Shown one piece after another: positions 62,228 through 64,000 of a stretch of 64,000 nucleotides of DNA. The DNA comes from Pseudomonas lundensis. GTDB lineage: Bacteria; Pseudomonadota; Gammaproteobacteria; Pseudomonadales; Pseudomonadaceae. The position numbers and the translations under genes are program-made. The notes beneath the pieces were generated by a model that searched no databases, was not told where the DNA came from, and saw nothing but the letters and a program-made list of their open reading frames with translations. Where the stretch lies: contig NZ_NQKI01000017.1 in the NCBI RefSeq assembly GCF_002269125.1, positions 33,970-97,969 on the forward strand, read 5' to 3'. The number at the start of each line of letters is the position of its first letter. Within the stretch, counting starts at the first letter, position 1.

Positions 62228-63760
62228 TTACAGGCTTGGCAGAATCCGCGCAGGCACCAGCGCGTTCAGGCAACGCGACGCCAGCAATTGCATGGCTGCA
62301 TCAATGTCAGGGGCGAAGAAACGGTCTTTTTCATAGAACGCCACTTTTTCACGCAACGTGGTGCGTGCGATTTCCAGCTTCGGAGAGGTTTTCAGGCCAT
62401 CGCGCAAGTCGAGTCCCTGACAGGCCGCCAGCCACTCAACAGCCAATACACCGCGCACGTTTTCAGCCATTTCCCACAAACGCTTGCCCGCAGCAGGTGC
62501 CATAGACACGTGGTCTTCCTGATTGGCCGACGTCGGAATGCTATCGACACTGTGGGGGTGGGACAACGCCTTGTTCTCGCTGGCCAACGCGGCGGCGGTC
62601 ACTTGAGCAATCATAAAACCGGAGTTGACCCCGCCATTGGCCACCAGGAACGGCGGCAATTGCGACATGTGCTTGTCCATCATCAGCGAGATGCGACGCT
62701 CGCTCAGCGAGCCAATTTCAGCGATGGCCAGCGCCATGTTGTCGGCAGCCATGGCCACGGGCTCGGCATGGAAATTACCCCCGGAAATCACGTCGCCCTG
62801 CTCGGCGAACACCAGCGGGTTATCCGAAACCGCATTGGCTTCGATGCCCAGCACTTCGGCCGCCTGACGGAACTGGGTCAGGCAAGCGCCCATGACCTGC
62901 GGCTGACAGCGCAGCGAGTACGGGTCCTGGACCTTGTCGCAGTTCTTGTGGGACAGCGACACTTCGCTGCTTTCACCCAGCAGGTCGCGATAAATGGCTG
63001 CTGCATCTATTTGCCCACGCTGGCCACGCGCTGCGTGAATGCGCGGGTCGAACGGCGAGCGTGAACCCAACACCGCTTCAACCGTCAGGCCGCCACAGGC
63101 CATGGCAGCGGCAAACAGGTCTTCGCCTTCAAACAAGCCACGCAACGCAAATGCGGTGGACACTTGCGTACCATTGAGCAACGCCAGCCCTTCTTTGGCA
63201 GCGAGCGTCAGCGGCTCCAGACCGGCCTGTTTCAAGGCAGTGCGTGCGTCCAGCCACTCACCTTTGTAGCGCGCTTTGCCTTCGCCCAGCAGCACCAGCG
63301 ACATGTGCGCCAATGGCGCCAGGTCGCCCGATGCACCCACGGATCCCTTGAGCGGAATGTGCGGATACACCTCGGCGTTGATCAGGGCGATCAATGCGTT
63401 GATCACCACGCGGCGGATACCCGAGAAGCCGCGACTCAGGCTATTGACCTTGAGCACCATGATCAGGCGCACCAGGTCGTCACTGATCGGCTCGCCAATC
63501 CCCGCAGCGTGGGACAACACCAGAGAACGCTGAAGGTTTTCGAGGTCATCACTGGCGATTTTCGTCGATGCCAAGAGCCCGAAACCGGTGTTGATACCGT
63601 AGGTGGTACGGTTTTGCGCAAGGATCTGTTCAACACACGCAACACTGGCATCGATCTGCGCCGATGCGCTTTCATCCAGCGTGAGGGCCACTGGCTGCTG
63701 ATAAATGTCACGCAGCTGGGCAAGGCTCAATTGGCCGGGAATCAGGTTTAACTCAAGCAC
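62228..63760 (-). CDS. hutH: Histidine ammonia-lyase
   Basis: A 510-residue enzyme that removes ammonia from histidine to give urocanate. The Ala143-Ser144-Gly145 triad in [14 protein letters not shown] forms the MIO prosthetic group. Catalytic Tyr ([11 protein letters not shown]) and the conserved QDHVSM-type region ([15 protein letters not shown]) are present. Length agrees with P. putida HutH (510). It follows hutU by about 106 bases. These hold short partial dyads (GTTGAT/ATCAAC) but no clear terminator. Confidence 0.97.
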   Translation of the reverse strand: MLELNLIPGQLSLAQLRDIYQQPVALTLDESASAQIDASVACVEQILAQNRTTYGINTGFGLLASTKIASDDLENLQRSLVLSHAAGIGEPISDDLVRLIMVLKVNSLSRGFSGIRRVVINALIALINAEVYPHIPLKGSVGASGDLAPLAHMSLVLLGEGKARYKGEWLDARTALKQAGLEPLTLAAKEGLALLNGTQVSTAFALRGLFEGEDLFAAAMACGGLTVEAVLGSRSPFDPRIHAARGQRGQIDAAAIYRDLLGESSEVSLSHKNCDKVQDPYSLRCQPQVMGACLTQFRQAAEVLGIEANAVSDNPLVFAEQGDVISGGNFHAEPVAMAADNMALAIAEIGSLSERRISLMMDKHMSQLPPFLVANGGVNSGFMIAQVTAAALASENKALSHPHSVDSIPTSANQEDHVSMAPAAGKRLWEMAENVRGVLAVEWLAACQGLDLRDGLKTSPKLEIARTTLREKVAFYEKDRFFAPDIDAAMQLLASRCLNALVPARILPSL

Positions 63761-63866
63761 GTTAATACTCCTTCACGCGTGTTGATAAATGACGTTTTTA
63801 TTGTGGGCTGACGTGCTCGCAGGGGGACGCATCCACGCCTGCGCACGCGCGTCATCAACATACGGC

Positions 63867-64000
63867 TTAGCCGTTAATCATCGGCAGGTTCAAACCCTGC
63901 TCGTTGGCGCAGTCAATGGCGATGTCGTACCCCGCGTCGGCGTGGCGCATCACCCCGGTGGCCGGGTCGTTGTGCAGCACGCGGGCAATGCGTTCGGCCG
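63867..64000 (-). CDS. hutU: Urocanate hydratase (3' fragment)
   Basis: The last 44 codons of urocanase, ending in TAA. The translated tail [23 protein letters not shown] and [20 protein letters not shown] matches the conserved HutU C-terminus. HutU converts urocanate to imidazolonepropionate, between HutH and HutI. The N-terminal part and the hutC regulator, if present, lie beyond the right edge. Confidence 0.93.
   Translation of the reverse strand, partial: AERIARVLHNDPATGVMRHADAGYDIAIDCANEQGLNLPMING

Overview
The window is chromosomal DNA of a Pseudomonas species outside P. aeruginosa, probably of the P. fluorescens/P. fragi side of the genus. The gene order hemE-gltD-gltB-damX-aroB-aroK-pilQPONM / ponA / maeB / rpmE / priA-argS-hslVU / ubiEJB-hisIE-tatABC-rsmE / opgGH / dtd-pip / hut matches, from memory, the PA5034-PA5100 stretch of P. 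aeruginosa PAO1. No rRNA, tRNA, CRISPR array, insertion sequence or prophage gene was seen.

Layout. (1) 1-8.3 kb: minus-strand accessory block with a type II secretion operon (gspC-D-E-F-G-H-I, cut by the window edge), headed by a small cytochrome b561-like protein and preceded by a secreted AA10 lytic polysaccharide monooxygenase (LPMO). This reads as an oxidative chitin- or cellulose-attack module with its own export machine. (2) 8.6-23.3 kb: hemE, gltD, gltB, a DamX-like AAA/SPOR protein, aroB, aroK and pilQPONM, all minus. PilM and PilQ are much shorter than in type IV pilus models and resemble the Hof DNA-uptake set. (3) 23.5-36.3 kb: ponA, then maeB, a thermonuclease-family gene and rpmE (minus), then priA, argS, a SPOR protein, hslVU behind a textbook sigma-32 promoter, and a DUF971 gene. 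(4) 36.3-39.3 kb: remains of the polyhydroxyalkanoate (PHA) locus. Phasin phaF and two granule-associated small proteins are present, but phaC1-phaZ-phaC2-phaD and phaI, expected here in Pseudomonas, are missing. AT-rich DNA and an unknown 105-residue gene fill part of the gap. (5) 39.4-45.4 kb: ubiquinone (ubiE, ubiJ, ubiB), histidine (hisI, hisE), Tat export (tatABC) and rsmE, tightly packed on the plus strand. (6) 45.6-52.4 kb: two tandem paralogous chemoreceptors of identical length, then a polar amino acid ABC transporter with a REP-type inverted repeat between the binding-protein and permease genes. (7) 52.6-58.5 kb: opgGH osmoregulated glucan synthesis, dtd and a proline iminopeptidase. 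(8) 58.7-64 kb: histidine utilisation genes hutU (partial)-hutH-hutT-hutI-hutG.

Most of the window is core metabolism. The parts that deserve attention are the T2SS/b561/LPMO module and its altered haem ligand, the reduced PilM/PilQ, the excised PHA locus, an rpmE terminator embedded in the signal-peptide codons of the next gene, and two REP-type inverted repeats. Functional calls rest on recognised motifs and remembered family features. No database search was run.
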